Shown here one piece after another: positions 11,281 to 21,316 of a stretch of 64,000 bases of DNA. The stretch spans positions 67,501 through 131,500 of the forward strand of contig NZ_JAINFJ010000006.1 of assembly GCF_019966595.1 (NCBI RefSeq). Reading direction: 5' to 3'. The position numbers and the translations under genes are program-made. The notes beneath the pieces are model-generated. The model did no database searches, was not told where the DNA came from, and was given only the letters and a program-made list of their open reading frames with translations. Positions within the stretch are counted from its first letter, which is position 1. Every line of letters starts with the position of its first letter. Origin of the DNA: Oricola indica. Its GTDB lineage: Bacteria; Pseudomonadota; Alphaproteobacteria; Rhizobiales; Rhizobiaceae.

Positions 11281-11859
11281 ATGAGTACCGAAACCGATCG
11301 ACCGATCAGCCGCTTTCCCGTGCCCAGGCTGGAAGACCTGCCCGAAGACATCCGCCTGCGGGTCGAGGCGGTGCAGGAGAAATCGGGTTTCGTTCCGAAT
11401 GTGTTTCTTGCGCTTGCGCACCGGCCCGACGAGTTCCGAGCCTTTTTCGCCTATCACGATGCGCTGATGGAAAAGCCGGGAAATCTCTCCAAGGCGGAGC
11501 GCGAGATGATCGTGGTGGCGACGTCGAGCGCCAACCAGTGCCAGTATTGCGTGGTTGCCCATGGGGCCATCCTGCGTATCCGGGCAAAAAACCCGCTGAT
11601 CGCAGACCAGATCGCCGCGAACTATCGCAAGGCGGATATTACGCCGCGCCAGAAGGCGATGCTCGATTTTGCGATGAAAGTCTCCGCGCGCAGCCATGAC
11701 GTTGAAGAAGCGGATTTCGCGTTGCTTCAACAGCACGGCCTGACGGAAGACGACGCCTGGGACATCGCGGCGATTTCCGCGTTTTTCGGCATGTCGAACC
11801 GCATCGCCAATGTCACCTCCATGCGGCCGAACGACGAGTTCTACGCGCTCGGGCGCTGA
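11281..11859 (+). CDS. AhpD-like peroxidase-related protein (carboxymuconolactone decarboxylase fold)
   Basis: A 192-residue all-alpha protein with the AhpD-type redox motif: Glu in EREMIVVATSS, then QCQYCVVAHG (CxxC followed by His three residues later) near residues 83-92. Members of the peroxidase-related branch reduce peroxides using the CxxC pair. It has a good ribosome site (GGGAGGAAACC). It lies between a membrane channel and a two-component system; no functional link is evident. Confidence 0.85.
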   Translation: MSTETDRPISRFPVPRLEDLPEDIRLRVEAVQEKSGFVPNVFLALAHRPDEFRAFFAYHDALMEKPGNLSKAEREMIVVATSSANQCQYCVVAHGAILRIRAKNPLIADQIAANYRKADITPRQKAMLDFAMKVSARSHDVEEADFALLQQHGLTEDDAWDIAAISAFFGMSNRIANVTSMRPNDEFYALGR

Positions 11860-11921
11860 GGCTTGCCCGAGCCCCGCCGCTCGCATTCGTCTTGTCGGGC
11901 GGGGGCCACGTGGCGTATCGG

Positions 11922-14009
11922 ATGGACATGAACAGAGCGGATCGCAAAGAACGCCCCGAATTCCAGGGCTTGAAGCCTCGCCCGGCGAAGCCATCCGACC
12001 GCTCGCCCGAACGCTCGATGGAGTGGCTGGTTTCCGGCCTGAATCTGCTCGAGCAGGGCATCACGATCTTCGACGCCGATTTGCGGCTGATTCACGCCAA
12101 CCGCACATTCCTGCGCCTTTACGATCTGCCGGACGAATATTCGGCGCCCGGGACGACATTCGAGGCGATCAACCGTTTCCTGGCCGAAAAGGGCGATTTC
12201 GGTCCCGGCGATGTCGACGAGCTGGTGCGCGAGCGTGTTGAACGTGCCGAGGCATTCGAGGATCATTATCTCGAACGCGTTCGTCCGAACGGGATGGTCA
12301 TCGCGGTCGAGGGCCATGCGCTGGCCGATGGCGGCTGGGTCGCGGTCTATACCGACATCACCTCGAAGAAGAACTCAGAAGCGCTGCTGCGCGAGCGCGC
12401 CGACCGGCTGTCTCACAGCCTGCTGGAGCGCTCGGAACAACTCGAAGCAACGAACCGCGAGCTCAATGCGGCCAACCGGGCGCTTGAGGAGGTGAGCAGC
12501 CGCCTTGCGGAATCGGAAAGCCGCATGCGGACGATCACGCATTCCGTGCCGGCCCATATCGCTTACATCGATCGGGACCTCGTCTACCTCTTTTCCAACA
12601 ACAAGCTGGCCGACATGCTGGGGTTCGACGATCTGCATTTCCAGGGCCGCCGGGTTTCCGAACTGTTCGATCCCGAAGACCTCGAAGTGCTGATGCCGGC
12701 CATCAATGGCGCGCTGGACGGGCGACCCTGTTCGGTCGATTTCCACCCGCGCGACGCCAATGGCGAGCACCGCCATCTTCGGTCCTCGCTGGTGCCGGAA
12801 AGGGACGCGAACGGCAAGGTGACCGGCGCCCATATCCTGTCCATCGATGTGACCGAGGAAAAGCGCGCGATGGATCTGATCGTGCATTCCAAACGCATGG
12901 AAGCGGCAATCGCGCTCACATCGGGGGTCGTGCACGATTTCTCCAACATCATGACGATCATTCTCGGCAATCTGAACAGGTTGTCGGACCCCGCGCTGGC
13001 GGGAGGGGAACGCGAGCGGATATTGCAGGCGACACGCCGCGCGGTCGAACGCGGCGGGCGGGTCACCGACCAGCTGATGAGCTTCTCGCGCAACGAGGAT
13101 CTCGTACCGACCCTGTGCAACCTGAACCGGATCACCGAGGATCTGGTGCGCCTTTTCGCGGCTTCGCTCGACCCGTCGACGACGATCACCGTGACCGACA
13201 CGGAGGGCGCGCTCGGCGTCTGCATGGACGAACGCGCCTACCAGGACGCGCTGCTCAACCTGCTGCTCAATGCGCGAGACGCCATCGGACATGCCGGATC
13301 GATATCCGTGGAGATCGCACGGACAGAAACCGGTGACGGCCCGGCGGTCACGGTGACCGTTCGCGACGACGGGTGCGGTTTTCCGGACGGGACGATCGAC
13401 AGGGCCTGCGAGGCCTTCTTTTCGACCAAGCAGGGCGGGCGCGGGCGCGGGCTCGGCCTGTCCATGGTTCGCCGTTTCCTGCGGCGTTCCGGCGGGGGGC
13501 TGGAGATCGAGAGCGCGCCGGGCGAGGGCGCGGCGATCACGATGACGCTGCCGCTTGCCGGCGATGTGGCCCCGGAGATTGCCGCCCCGCGCGATACCAA
13601 GCGGATCGGCGCGCGGCCGGGCGGGCTCGCGGTGGTTCTCGACGACGAGGCGGAAATTCGCGAACTCGTCCGCGGATATCTGCTGAAGGCGAATTTCCAG
13701 GTCATCGAGGCATCGACAGGCGGCGAAGCGCTCGAGCTTCTCGCCAATCTGCCGAAGGTAGCGCTGCTGGTGAGCGACATCATGATGCCGGGATCGACGA
13801 CCGGGATCGATGTCGCACGCGAAGCGCGGACGCTTCGTCCGGACTTGCCGTGCCTCCTGATCAGCGGGCTGGCGACGACGCATCCGGCGCTTGGCGAGGC
13901 GGAGAGGGAGTTCCACCTGCTCAAGAAGCCGTTCGGTGAAACGGACTTCATCGCCGCGCTCGACGCCCTGTTCGCCGAAGCTCTTCCGGTCAGCGCGGTC
14001 GGCGCATGA
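11922..14009 (+). CDS. PAS-domain hybrid sensor histidine kinase
   Basis: Cytoplasmic hybrid kinase of about 695 residues with no membrane segment. Order: PAS domain (about residues 25-145), coiled coil (150-195), second PAS (about 200-310), HisKA with phospho-His338 in VVHDFSNIM, HATPase with N-box LLLNARDAI, DDGCGFPDG and GRGRGLGLSMV, and a C-terminal receiver with phospho-Asp619 in LVSDIMMPG. Start choice is uncertain among TTG 11892, GTG 11910, ATG 11922 and ATG 11928. It overlaps the next response regulator by ATGA, so they form a phosphorelay pair. The signal is unknown, presumably intracellular. Confidence 0.9.
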   Translation: MDMNRADRKERPEFQGLKPRPAKPSDRSPERSMEWLVSGLNLLEQGITIFDADLRLIHANRTFLRLYDLPDEYSAPGTTFEAINRFLAEKGDFGPGDVDELVRERVERAEAFEDHYLERVRPNGMVIAVEGHALADGGWVAVYTDITSKKNSEALLRERADRLSHSLLERSEQLEATNRELNAANRALEEVSSRLAESESRMRTITHSVPAHIAYIDRDLVYLFSNNKLADMLGFDDLHFQGRRVSELFDPEDLEVLMPAINGALDGRPCSVDFHPRDANGEHRHLRSSLVPERDANGKVTGAHILSIDVTEEKRAMDLIVHSKRMEAAIALTSGVVHDFSNIMTIILGNLNRLSDPALAGGERERILQATRRAVERGGRVTDQLMSFSRNEDLVPTLCNLNRITEDLVRLFAASLDPSTTITVTDTEGALGVCMDERAYQDALLNLLLNARDAIGHAGSISVEIARTETGDGPAVTVTVRDDGCGFPDGTIDRACEAFFSTKQGGRGRGLGLSMVRRFLRRSGGGLEIESAPGEGAAITMTLPLAGDVAPEIAAPRDTKRIGARPGGLAVVLDDEAEIRELVRGYLLKANFQVIEASTGGEALELLANLPKVALLVSDIMMPGSTTGIDVAREARTLRPDLPCLLISGLATTHPALGEAEREFHLLKKPFGETDFIAALDALFAEALPVSAVGA

Positions 14010-14722
14010 CGGAAGCCGGGCACTATATCGCCGTCATCGAGGATGACCGGGATATCGCCGATATCCTGGAGGCGGCGCTGCAGCGCGCCGGATACGAGAC
14101 GGAATCCTTCGACAGCGGCGCGTCGTTCATCCGCGCACTGGCGCGGCGGGAACCCGATCTTTGCCTGATCGACCTGTCGCTACCGGACCGCGACGGGCTT
14201 TCGATCGTAGCCGAGTTGCGCGACCGGCCCCGGATCGCTTCCATCATCGTCAGCGGGCGCGATGAGATCGGCACCAAGCTGATCGGTCTCGAACTCGGCG
14301 CGGACGATTACATCGTCAAACCCTTCGACGACAAGGAAATCGTCGCGCGCGTGCGATCCGTTCTGCGCCGGCTCAAGGGGATTTCGGGCCAGGACACGAA
14401 ACGCCGCGTGGCGCGCTTTGCGGGTTGGACGGCGGATTTCGGGACCTTCGAACTGATCTCTCCAGCCGGCGAGCGAAGCAGTCTTTCGGGCGGTGAAGCC
14501 GGCGTTTTGCGGGTTTTTCTGGAATCCGCAAATCGGCTTCTGAACCGCGCGGACCTGATGGACCGTCTCGGTATCGACGCCGACACGAATTTCGACCGGT
14601 CGATCGACGTGCGGATTTCCCGGCTTCGCGCCAAGCTGGAGGAAGACCCGCGAAATCCGCGTTTTATCAAGACCGTCTATGGCGCGGGCTACCTCATGGT
14701 CGCCCAGGTGGAGTGGTCCTGA
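14006..14722 (+). CDS. OmpR-type response regulator
   Basis: A 238-residue two-domain regulator. The receiver has the acidic pocket EDDRD, phospho-Asp56 in LCLIDLSLPD, and Lys in DDYIVKPFDD. A C-terminal winged helix (NRADLMDRLGI, DRSIDVRISRLRAKLEEDP, KTVYGAGYLM) binds DNA. It is translationally coupled to the hybrid kinase. Downstream lies the acyl-CoA ligase/Liv operon, whose promoter region carries two inverted repeats; a regulatory link is plausible but not shown. Confidence 0.94.
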   Translation: MTEAGHYIAVIEDDRDIADILEAALQRAGYETESFDSGASFIRALARREPDLCLIDLSLPDRDGLSIVAELRDRPRIASIIVSGRDEIGTKLIGLELGADDYIVKPFDDKEIVARVRSVLRRLKGISGQDTKRRVARFAGWTADFGTFELISPAGERSSLSGGEAGVLRVFLESANRLLNRADLMDRLGIDADTNFDRSIDVRISRLRAKLEEDPRNPRFIKTVYGAGYLMVAQVEWS

Positions 14723-14809
14723 CGCCGCGATTCCTGTCGCGCCGCAGCATTCCTGAAACAATTCGCAACATTCAGGCAAAAATCCCGCAACGATCGGGTG
14801 CTAGCTAAA

Positions 14810-14842
14810 GTCTCGGTTGAACGAGACCAAGTCTTGGACTTG
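14810..14842. promoter_or_regulatory. Tandem inverted repeats upstream of the acyl-CoA ligase operon
   Basis: In the 224-base gap, GTCTCG (14810-14815) and CGAGAC (14822-14827) form a perfect inverted repeat with a 6-base loop. CAAGTC (14828-14833) and GACTTG (14837-14842) form a second with a 3-base centre. The back-to-back arrangement suggests operators or a 5' leader structure for the downstream operon. The binding protein is not identified. Confidence 0.45.
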
Positions 14843-14946
14843 ACTGATACCGGCCGACCGGCGGGCGTTGAGGAGCGCAATGCGTCGGCAGGCTATTTTC
14901 GGGAGCGCTGGAGGGCGCGACCGGAAAAAGGGAGGAAGATAAGCAT

Positions 14947-16926
14947 ATGCCGTCCACGGTGCAGGCCGGGGCGAACGCCCCCGAGACCTTTCCGCAATAT
15001 TTGCTGCTGAACGCGGAGCGTCATGCTTCGCGAACCGCCATGCGGCACAAGGACAACGGCATCTGGAAGAGCTGGACCTGGGCCGAAATGGCCGACGAGA
15101 TCCGGGCTTTCTCCATGGGACTGGCCGCGATCGGCCTGAAGAAGGGCGACAAGGTCGCGATCGTCGGACACAACCGTCCGCGTCTCTACTGGGCATTCGC
15201 CGCTGTCCAGGCGCTGGGCGCGGTGCCCGTTCCCGTCTATGCGGATTCGGTCGCCGAGGAGATGACCTATGTCCTCGATCATGCGGGCGTGCACTTCGCG
15301 GTTTGCCAGGACCAGGAGCAGGTCGACAAGCTTCTGTCGATTACCGACAAGCTCAAGGATCTGCATCAAATCGTCTATGACGAGACGCGCGGCTTGCGCG
15401 ATTACGACCACACCAACCTGCATTCGATCGACGCGATCGAGCAGGCCGGCCGCGATCTGGTCGCCGAGAAGGGCGATGCCGACTGGAAGAAGGGCATCGC
15501 CGACACCAGGGGCGATGACATCGCCGTCATGCTCTACACGTCCGGCACGACCGGGAAGCCAAAGGGCGTCATGCTGTCCTTCGACAACCTCGTGATCTCG
15601 GCGCGCAACGGCAACACATTCGACAATCTGACGAAGGACGACACGGTTCTCGCCTATCTGCCGCTTGCCTGGGTTGGAGACCATGTCTTCACCTACGCGC
15701 AGGCCTATGTGGCGGGCTACAGCGTCTGCTGCCCGGAAAGCCCGGAGACGGTGGACAGCGACCGTCGCGAGATCGCGCCGTCCTATTTCTTCGCGCCGCC
15801 GCGCGTTTTCGAAAACCTGCTGACCGCCGTGCTGGTGCGCATGGAGGATGCGGGCAAGACCAAGAAGCGCATGTTCGACTACTTCATGGCGCATGCGCGC
15901 CGGGTCGGCGAGCCGATCCTCAACGGCGAGACCGTCTCCTTTGCGGACCGGTTTAAATACTGGCTCGGGGAGTTGCTCGTCTACGGGCCGCTGAAGAACC
16001 GGATGGGCTTCACCCGGATGCGGGTTGGCTATACGGCCGGAGAGGCGATCGGCCCGGAGATCTTCCGCTTCTACCGATCGCTCGGCCTCAATCTGAAACA
16101 GCTCTACGGACAGACCGAGGCCTCGGTCTACATCACCGCGCAGCCGGATGGCGAAATCCGCGCCGATACGGTCGGCAGGCCGTCGCCCGACGTGGAAATC
16201 CGCATCGAGGAAAGCGGCGAGGTGATGTACCGGTCTCCCGGCGTGTTCGTCGGCTATTACCGTAACGACGAGGCGACGCGCGAGACGAAGACCAACGACA
16301 ACTGGGTCCATACGGGCGATGCCGGGTTCTTCGACCATGAAGGCCATCTGAAGATCATCGACCGGGCCAAGGATGTCGGCAAGCTGAACGATGGCAGCCT
16401 GTTCGCGCCGAAATATATCGAGAACAAGCTGAAATTCTTTCCGAACGTCAAGGAGGCGGTGGCCTTCGGCGACGGGCGGGATTTCTGCGCCGTCTTCCTC
16501 AATATCGACCTGACCTCGGTGGGCAGCTGGGCCGAGCGCAACAACGTTTCCTATGCATCCTACCAGGAGCTGGCGCAGCACGCCCAGGTCTACGCGATGA
16601 TGGAGGAGCACGTCCGGCAGGTGAACGAGGACCTCGCATCCGAAGAGATGATGGCCGGTTCGCAGATCGCCCGCTTCCTCGTTCTCCACAAGGAGCTCGA
16701 CGCCGATGATGGCGAACTGACGCGCACGCAGAAAGTGCGCCGGTCGTTCATCGCGGAGCGCTACGCGCCGTTGATCGATGCGCTCTATGACGGCTCGACT
16801 GAGAAGTATGTCGATACCGAAGTGACCTTCGAGGATGGGCGCAAGGGCAAGATTTCCGCGACCGTCCAGATACGCGACATGGAGCGGCTGCCGGTTACCG
16901 GCGGGCACAAGGAGGCGGCGGAATGA
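14947..16926 (+). CDS. AMP-forming long-chain-type acyl-CoA ligase
   Basis: Adenylate-forming ligase of 659 residues, activating a carboxylic acid to its CoA thioester. The AMP-binding P-loop MLYTSGTTGKPKGV lies near residues 196-210, LKQLYGQTEASVY is the A5 region, and WVHTGDAGFFDHEG is the A7 motif. The 650-residue length matches the long-chain (FAA1/ACSL-like) branch. It overlaps livG by four bases, so acid activation is coupled to Liv-type uptake; such ligase-Liv operons in proteobacteria are often dedicated to aromatic, branched or cyclic acids. The substrate cannot be read from sequence. Confidence 0.92.
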   Translation: MPSTVQAGANAPETFPQYLLLNAERHASRTAMRHKDNGIWKSWTWAEMADEIRAFSMGLAAIGLKKGDKVAIVGHNRPRLYWAFAAVQALGAVPVPVYADSVAEEMTYVLDHAGVHFAVCQDQEQVDKLLSITDKLKDLHQIVYDETRGLRDYDHTNLHSIDAIEQAGRDLVAEKGDADWKKGIADTRGDDIAVMLYTSGTTGKPKGVMLSFDNLVISARNGNTFDNLTKDDTVLAYLPLAWVGDHVFTYAQAYVAGYSVCCPESPETVDSDRREIAPSYFFAPPRVFENLLTAVLVRMEDAGKTKKRMFDYFMAHARRVGEPILNGETVSFADRFKYWLGELLVYGPLKNRMGFTRMRVGYTAGEAIGPEIFRFYRSLGLNLKQLYGQTEASVYITAQPDGEIRADTVGRPSPDVEIRIEESGEVMYRSPGVFVGYYRNDEATRETKTNDNWVHTGDAGFFDHEGHLKIIDRAKDVGKLNDGSLFAPKYIENKLKFFPNVKEAVAFGDGRDFCAVFLNIDLTSVGSWAERNNVSYASYQELAQHAQVYAMMEEHVRQVNEDLASEEMMAGSQIARFLVLHKELDADDGELTRTQKVRRSFIAERYAPLIDALYDGSTEKYVDTEVTFEDGRKGKISATVQIRDMERLPVTGGHKEAAE

Positions 16927-17765
16927 ACGTGCATATGCGTGAGGATATGTCGCTGCATTCCATGCGGGCTGATGACGGCATCGCCAAGGGTGAGGAACTG
17001 CTCAAGGTCGATAACATCTCGCTCTCCTTCGGCGGCGTGAAGGCGATCACGGATATCTCCTTCGACATCAGGAAAGGCGAGATTCGCGCCATTATCGGGC
17101 CGAATGGCGCCGGCAAGACCTCGATGCTCAACGTCATCAACGGCTTCTACTACCCGCAAGAGGGGACGATCACCTTTCGCGGCAAGAGGCGTCGCCGGGT
17201 TCGCCCGCATGAGACAGCTCGGGAAGGCATCGCGCGGACGTTCCAGAACATCGCGTTGTTCAAGGGCATGTCGACGCTCGACAACATCATGACCGGCCGG
17301 ATCACGCTTCAGAAGCGCAATATGTTCTGGCACGGGCTTTGGACCGGGCCGGCCGAACGCGAGGAGATCGAGCATCGCGAGGCGGTGGAGAGGATAATCG
17401 ATTTCCTGGAGATCGAGCATATTCGCAAGACCCCGGTCGGCAGGCTGCCTTACGGCTTGCAAAAGCGGGTGGAACTGGGCCGGGCGCTTGCGGCGGAACC
17501 GGCCCTGCTTCTCCTCGACGAACCGATGGCGGGCATGAATCTCGAGGAAAAAGAGGACATGAGCCGCTTCATCCTCGACGTGAACCAGCAATACGGCACC
17601 ACGATCGCGCTGATCGAACACGACATGGGCGTCGTCATGGACCTGTCGGACCGCGTCGTGGTGCTCGATTACGGCAAGAAGATCGGCGACGGCACGCCGG
17701 ACGAGGTTCGCAACAACCAGGATGTGATCGATGCCTATCTGGGGGTGCCGCATGAAGAAGCGTGA
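16923..17765 (+). CDS. livG: Liv-type ABC transporter ATP-binding protein
   Basis: A 280-residue ATPase of the branched-chain amino acid (HAAT) family. Walker A GPNGAGKTS near residue 60, a signature variant LPYGLQKRVELGRAL, Walker B ALLLLDEPMAGMN and the LivG-type C-terminus are all present. It starts within the ligase stop (ATGA). It works with livH, livM, the binding protein at 19950 and livF. Confidence 0.93.
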   Translation: MNVHMREDMSLHSMRADDGIAKGEELLKVDNISLSFGGVKAITDISFDIRKGEIRAIIGPNGAGKTSMLNVINGFYYPQEGTITFRGKRRRRVRPHETAREGIARTFQNIALFKGMSTLDNIMTGRITLQKRNMFWHGLWTGPAEREEIEHREAVERIIDFLEIEHIRKTPVGRLPYGLQKRVELGRALAAEPALLLLDEPMAGMNLEEKEDMSRFILDVNQQYGTTIALIEHDMGVVMDLSDRVVVLDYGKKIGDGTPDEVRNNQDVIDAYLGVPHEEA

Positions 17766-17795
17766 CCGCGTGCATGGCGAGGGGAGATTGATCGG

Positions 17796-18797
17796 TTGAG
17801 CCCAGCGATCCTGAATTTCATCGAGACCTGCCTCAACGGGCTGATGGCCGGCGTGATGTATTCGCTCGTCGCGCTCGGCTTCGTCCTGATCTTCAAGGCG
17901 TCCGGCATCTTCAATTTCGCGCAGGGCGTCATGGCGCTGTTCGCGGCGCTGACGCTGGTCGGGTTCCAGACCGGGCAGGTTCCGTTCTCGCATCTGATCA
18001 ACGCGATCTTCGGGACGGATATCCATCACTGGGGCGGCGGCATGCCGACGATCCTCGCCATTGTGCTGGCGATGGGCGTGATGGTGCTGCTCGCCTTCCT
18101 GCTCGAACGGTTCGTGCTCAAGTACCTCGTCAACCAGGAGCCGATCATCCTGTTCATGGCGACCATCGGGCTTGCCTATTTCCTCGAAGGGCTGGGCGAT
18201 CTGATGTGGGGCGCCGACATCAAGCGGATGGATGTCGGGCTGCCGTCGGGAGGCTCGTTCTGGTGGGAGGACCTCACCCGCGCATGGGCTCCGGCGGATG
18301 CGGATTATTACGGGATGTATATCGACACGCTCGACGTCTCGGCCGCCATCATCGCGGCGATTCTCGTGACCGGGCTGACGCTGTTTTCGCAATATACGGC
18401 GACTGGCCGGGCGCTGCGCGCAGTCGCCGACGATCACCAGGCGGCCTTGTCGGTCGGTATCTCGCTTCGCCGCATCTGGGTCATCGTCTGGTCGCTGGCG
18501 GGCTTCGTTGCTCTTGTCGCCGGCATTCTGTGGGGCGCGAAGTCCGGCGTGCAATTCTCGCTGTCGCTGATCGCGCTCAAGGCGCTGCCGGTGCTCATTC
18601 TCGGCGGGTTCACCTCCATTCCCGGCGCCATCGTCGGCGGGCTCATCATCGGGGTCGGTGAAAAACTGGCCGAAGCCTATGTCGGGCCTTTGGTGGGCGG
18701 AGCCATCGAGAACTGGTTCGCCTACATGCTGGCGCTCGCCTTCCTGCTGTTCAGGCCGCAGGGCCTCTATGGCGAAAAAATCATCGAGAGGATCTGA
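17796..18797 (+). CDS. livH: Liv-type ABC transporter permease
   Basis: A 333-residue inner-membrane permease of the LivH family with about eight hydrophobic segments. The conserved KASGIFNFAQGVMALFAAL block is near residue 30 and GRALRAVADD lies in the cytoplasmic loop. It starts with TTG at 17796, an uncommon initiation codon supported by GGGGAGATTGATCGG upstream and the conserved N-terminal segment. It is followed by livM after five bases. Confidence 0.92.
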   Translation: MSPAILNFIETCLNGLMAGVMYSLVALGFVLIFKASGIFNFAQGVMALFAALTLVGFQTGQVPFSHLINAIFGTDIHHWGGGMPTILAIVLAMGVMVLLAFLLERFVLKYLVNQEPIILFMATIGLAYFLEGLGDLMWGADIKRMDVGLPSGGSFWWEDLTRAWAPADADYYGMYIDTLDVSAAIIAAILVTGLTLFSQYTATGRALRAVADDHQAALSVGISLRRIWVIVWSLAGFVALVAGILWGAKSGVQFSLSLIALKALPVLILGGFTSIPGAIVGGLIIGVGEKLAEAYVGPLVGGAIENWFAYMLALAFLLFRPQGLYGEKIIERI

Positions 18798-18802
18798 GCC
18801 CA

Positions 18803-19879
18803 ATGCTTTACCGCGAGGCCGGTGATTTCAAGACGACATACCGGGAGGACAACCAGACCTTCCCGATCAAGTCGGAACGCTATCTCTTCTGGGGCGCGAT
18901 GCTGATCGCGTTCTGCGTGGTGCCCTTCTTCGTCAATTCCTATTGGGAAAAATCGGTCCTGGTGCCGTTGCTCGTCTGGTCGCTGGTGGCGCTCGGGCTC
19001 AATATCCTGACGGGGTATTGCGGGCAGGTCTCGCTCGGCACCGGCGCGTTCATGGCCGTGGGCGCGTTTGCCTGTTACAAACTGATGACCGCCTTTCCGG
19101 GCATGAGCATCTTTTTCGTGGTGATCCTTTCGGGCGGCGTCACGGCGCTGGTCGGGATGCTGTTCGGCCTGCCGTCGCTCAGGATCAAGGGCTTCTATCT
19201 CGCGGTCGCGACCCTTGCCGCGCAGTTCTTCCTGATCTGGGTCTTCAACAAGTTCGCGTGGTTCTACAACTACTCGGCGTCCGGCCAGATTACGGCGCCG
19301 GAGCGCACGGTCTTCGGCATCATCGTCACCGGTCCGAACGCGGCGCCATGGGCGACCTACCTGTTCTGCCTGACATTCCTTTTCATCTTCGCGTGGCTGG
19401 CGCGAAATCTGACGCGCGGCCGGATCGGCCGGTCATGGATGGCGATCCGCGACATGGATATCGCGGCCGAGATCATCGGCGTCGAGCCGTTGCGGGCCAA
19501 GCTGTCGGCTTTCGCCATGTCGTCCTTCTTCATCGGTGTTGGCGGAGCCCTGTTCTTTTCGGTCTATCTGGGGGCCGCCGAAGTCACCGAGGCGTTCGGC
19601 ATCGACAAGTCGTTCCTCGCCCTTTTCATGGTCATTATCGGCGGGCTCGGCTCGATCCTCGGGTCGTTCCTAGGCGCGGCTTTCCTCGTGCTTATGCCGG
19701 TTTTCCTGAAGAACCTGTTCGTCGGATCGCTCGGATGGCCGACCGATGTCGCCGCGCATATCCAGATCATGCTGATCGGCGGACTGATCATCTTTTTCCT
19801 CATTGTCGAACCGCACGGGCTCGCTCAGCTCTGGCGGCTGACAAAGGAGAAGCTGCGCCTCTGGCCGTTCCCGTACTGA
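18803..19879 (+). CDS. livM: Liv-type ABC transporter permease
   Basis: A 358-residue LivM-family permease. NILTGYCGQVSLGTGAFMAVGA near residues 67-88 is the family hallmark, and GRSWMAIRDMDIAAEIIGV is the EAA-like loop. The hydrophilic 30-residue N-terminus is long. It pairs with LivH to form the membrane channel; the binding-protein gene follows after 70 bases. Confidence 0.93.
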   Translation: MLYREAGDFKTTYREDNQTFPIKSERYLFWGAMLIAFCVVPFFVNSYWEKSVLVPLLVWSLVALGLNILTGYCGQVSLGTGAFMAVGAFACYKLMTAFPGMSIFFVVILSGGVTALVGMLFGLPSLRIKGFYLAVATLAAQFFLIWVFNKFAWFYNYSASGQITAPERTVFGIIVTGPNAAPWATYLFCLTFLFIFAWLARNLTRGRIGRSWMAIRDMDIAAEIIGVEPLRAKLSAFAMSSFFIGVGGALFFSVYLGAAEVTEAFGIDKSFLALFMVIIGGLGSILGSFLGAAFLVLMPVFLKNLFVGSLGWPTDVAAHIQIMLIGGLIIFFLIVEPHGLAQLWRLTKEKLRLWPFPY

Positions 19880-19949
19880 CGGGCGCGATCGCGGCGCAAA
19901 CCCTTTTTCGGAAGGGAGGAGAATGTCGAAAAACCGGAGGAGTTACGAC

Positions 19950-21248
19950 ATGAGACTGACGAAAATCGCAACAGTCGCGGCGGTCGCCGCGATGATGGGT
20001 GCGGGACCGGCCCTAGCCGACCTCGTGTTCCCGTCTCTCAGCTACCGCACCGGACCCTATGCGCCGAACGGCATTCCGTTCGCCGACGGTTACGCGGACT
20101 ATCTGACGCTTATCAACGAACGCGATGGCGGCGTCGGCGGGGTCAAGATCGACAATCCCGAGTGCGAAACCGGCTACAATACCGAAAAGGGTGTCGAGTG
20201 CTACGAGTCGACGAAGAATGTCGGCACCGGCGCGCTGATCTACCAGCCGCTCTCGACCGGCATCACCTATCAGCTCATTCCCAAGGTGACGGCCGACGGC
20301 ATTTCGCTGCACTCCATGGCCTATGGCCGTACATCGGCGATGAACGGCAAGGTGTTCAAGTGGGTGTTCAACTATCCGGCCAATTACTGGGACGGCGCGA
20401 CCATCGCCGTGCATCATGCGGCCGACATGGAAGGCGGCAGCCTCGAGGGAAAGTCGATCGCGCTCGTCTACCACAACTCCGCCTATGGCAAGGAGCCGAT
20501 CCGCACACTTGAGGAAATGTCCAAGGAGATGGGCTTCAAGCTGACGCTTATTCCGGTCGACCATCCGGGCCAGGAACAGAAGTCGCAGTGGCTTCAGATC
20601 CGCCGCGAACGTCCGGACTATGTCTTCATGTGGGGCTGGGGCGTGATGAACTCCGTGGCCATCCAGGAAGCGGCGAATATCCGCTATCCGATGGATCACT
20701 TCATCGGCATCTGGTGGTCCGGTTCCGAGCAGGACGTGCTGCCGGCGGGCGATGGCGCCAATGGCTACAAGTCGCTGAACTTCACGGGCGTCGGCACCGA
20801 TTACCCGGTCTTCGACGACATCCAGAAATATGTCGTCGATGCGGGCAAGGCAGCCGGTGACGGAACCAATCTCGGTACGGTCCAGTACAACCGCGGCATG
20901 TATGCGGCGATGCTTGCCGTCGAAGCGGCCAAGAAGGCCCAGGAGCTTGCGGGCCATGCCGACATCAATGCCGCCGAGATGCGCGACGGCATGGAGGCTC
21001 TGGACGTGACCGACGCGACGCTCGAAGCGCTCGGCATGCCGGGCTTCGGCCCGACGGTCAGTGTCGATTGCGCGAACCATGGTGGTTCGGGCGCGGCGCT
21101 CGTCCAGCAGTGGGATGCATCGGCCAAGACGTGGAACGCGGTGACGGAGTTCATGCCGTCCGACCGTGAACTCGTCACCAAGCTGGCGATGGAGGATTCG
21201 GAGGCCTTTGCCGCCGAAAACAATATCGAACCACGCGCCTGCGAATAG
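19950..21248 (+). CDS. Liv-type ABC transporter substrate-binding protein
   Basis: Periplasmic binding protein, about 432 residues, with a signal peptide ending GAGPALA before DLVFPSLSYRTGPYAP. The fold is the Leu/Ile/Val-binding (type I periplasmic) family, with two Cys in the NPECETGYNTEKGVECYEST stretch that could form a disulfide. ATG 19950 was chosen because GGAGGAG precedes it at good spacing and it begins the signal peptide directly; ATG 19923 is also possible. This protein sets the ligand specificity of the operon, which remains unknown. Confidence 0.92.
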   Translation: MRLTKIATVAAVAAMMGAGPALADLVFPSLSYRTGPYAPNGIPFADGYADYLTLINERDGGVGGVKIDNPECETGYNTEKGVECYESTKNVGTGALIYQPLSTGITYQLIPKVTADGISLHSMAYGRTSAMNGKVFKWVFNYPANYWDGATIAVHHAADMEGGSLEGKSIALVYHNSAYGKEPIRTLEEMSKEMGFKLTLIPVDHPGQEQKSQWLQIRRERPDYVFMWGWGVMNSVAIQEAANIRYPMDHFIGIWWSGSEQDVLPAGDGANGYKSLNFTGVGTDYPVFDDIQKYVVDAGKAAGDGTNLGTVQYNRGMYAAMLAVEAAKKAQELAGHADINAAEMRDGMEALDVTDATLEALGMPGFGPTVSVDCANHGGSGAALVQQWDASAKTWNAVTEFMPSDRELVTKLAMEDSEAFAAENNIEPRACE

Positions 21249-21265
21249 GCCCAGCCTGAAACACC

Positions 21266-21290
21266 GGGACCGGCGTTTGTCGCCGGTCCC
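21266..21290 (+). terminator. Intra-operon hairpin after the Liv binding-protein gene
   Basis: GGGACCGGCG and CGCCGGTCCC form a perfect 10-bp stem with a 5-base loop, 18 bases past the stop. There is no strong T-tract, so it probably protects the upstream mRNA end and attenuates, rather than fully ends, transcription into livF. This would give a binding-protein excess. Confidence 0.6.
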
Positions 21291-21316
21291 ATCCAACCCT
21301 TTCCGGACGAACCGCC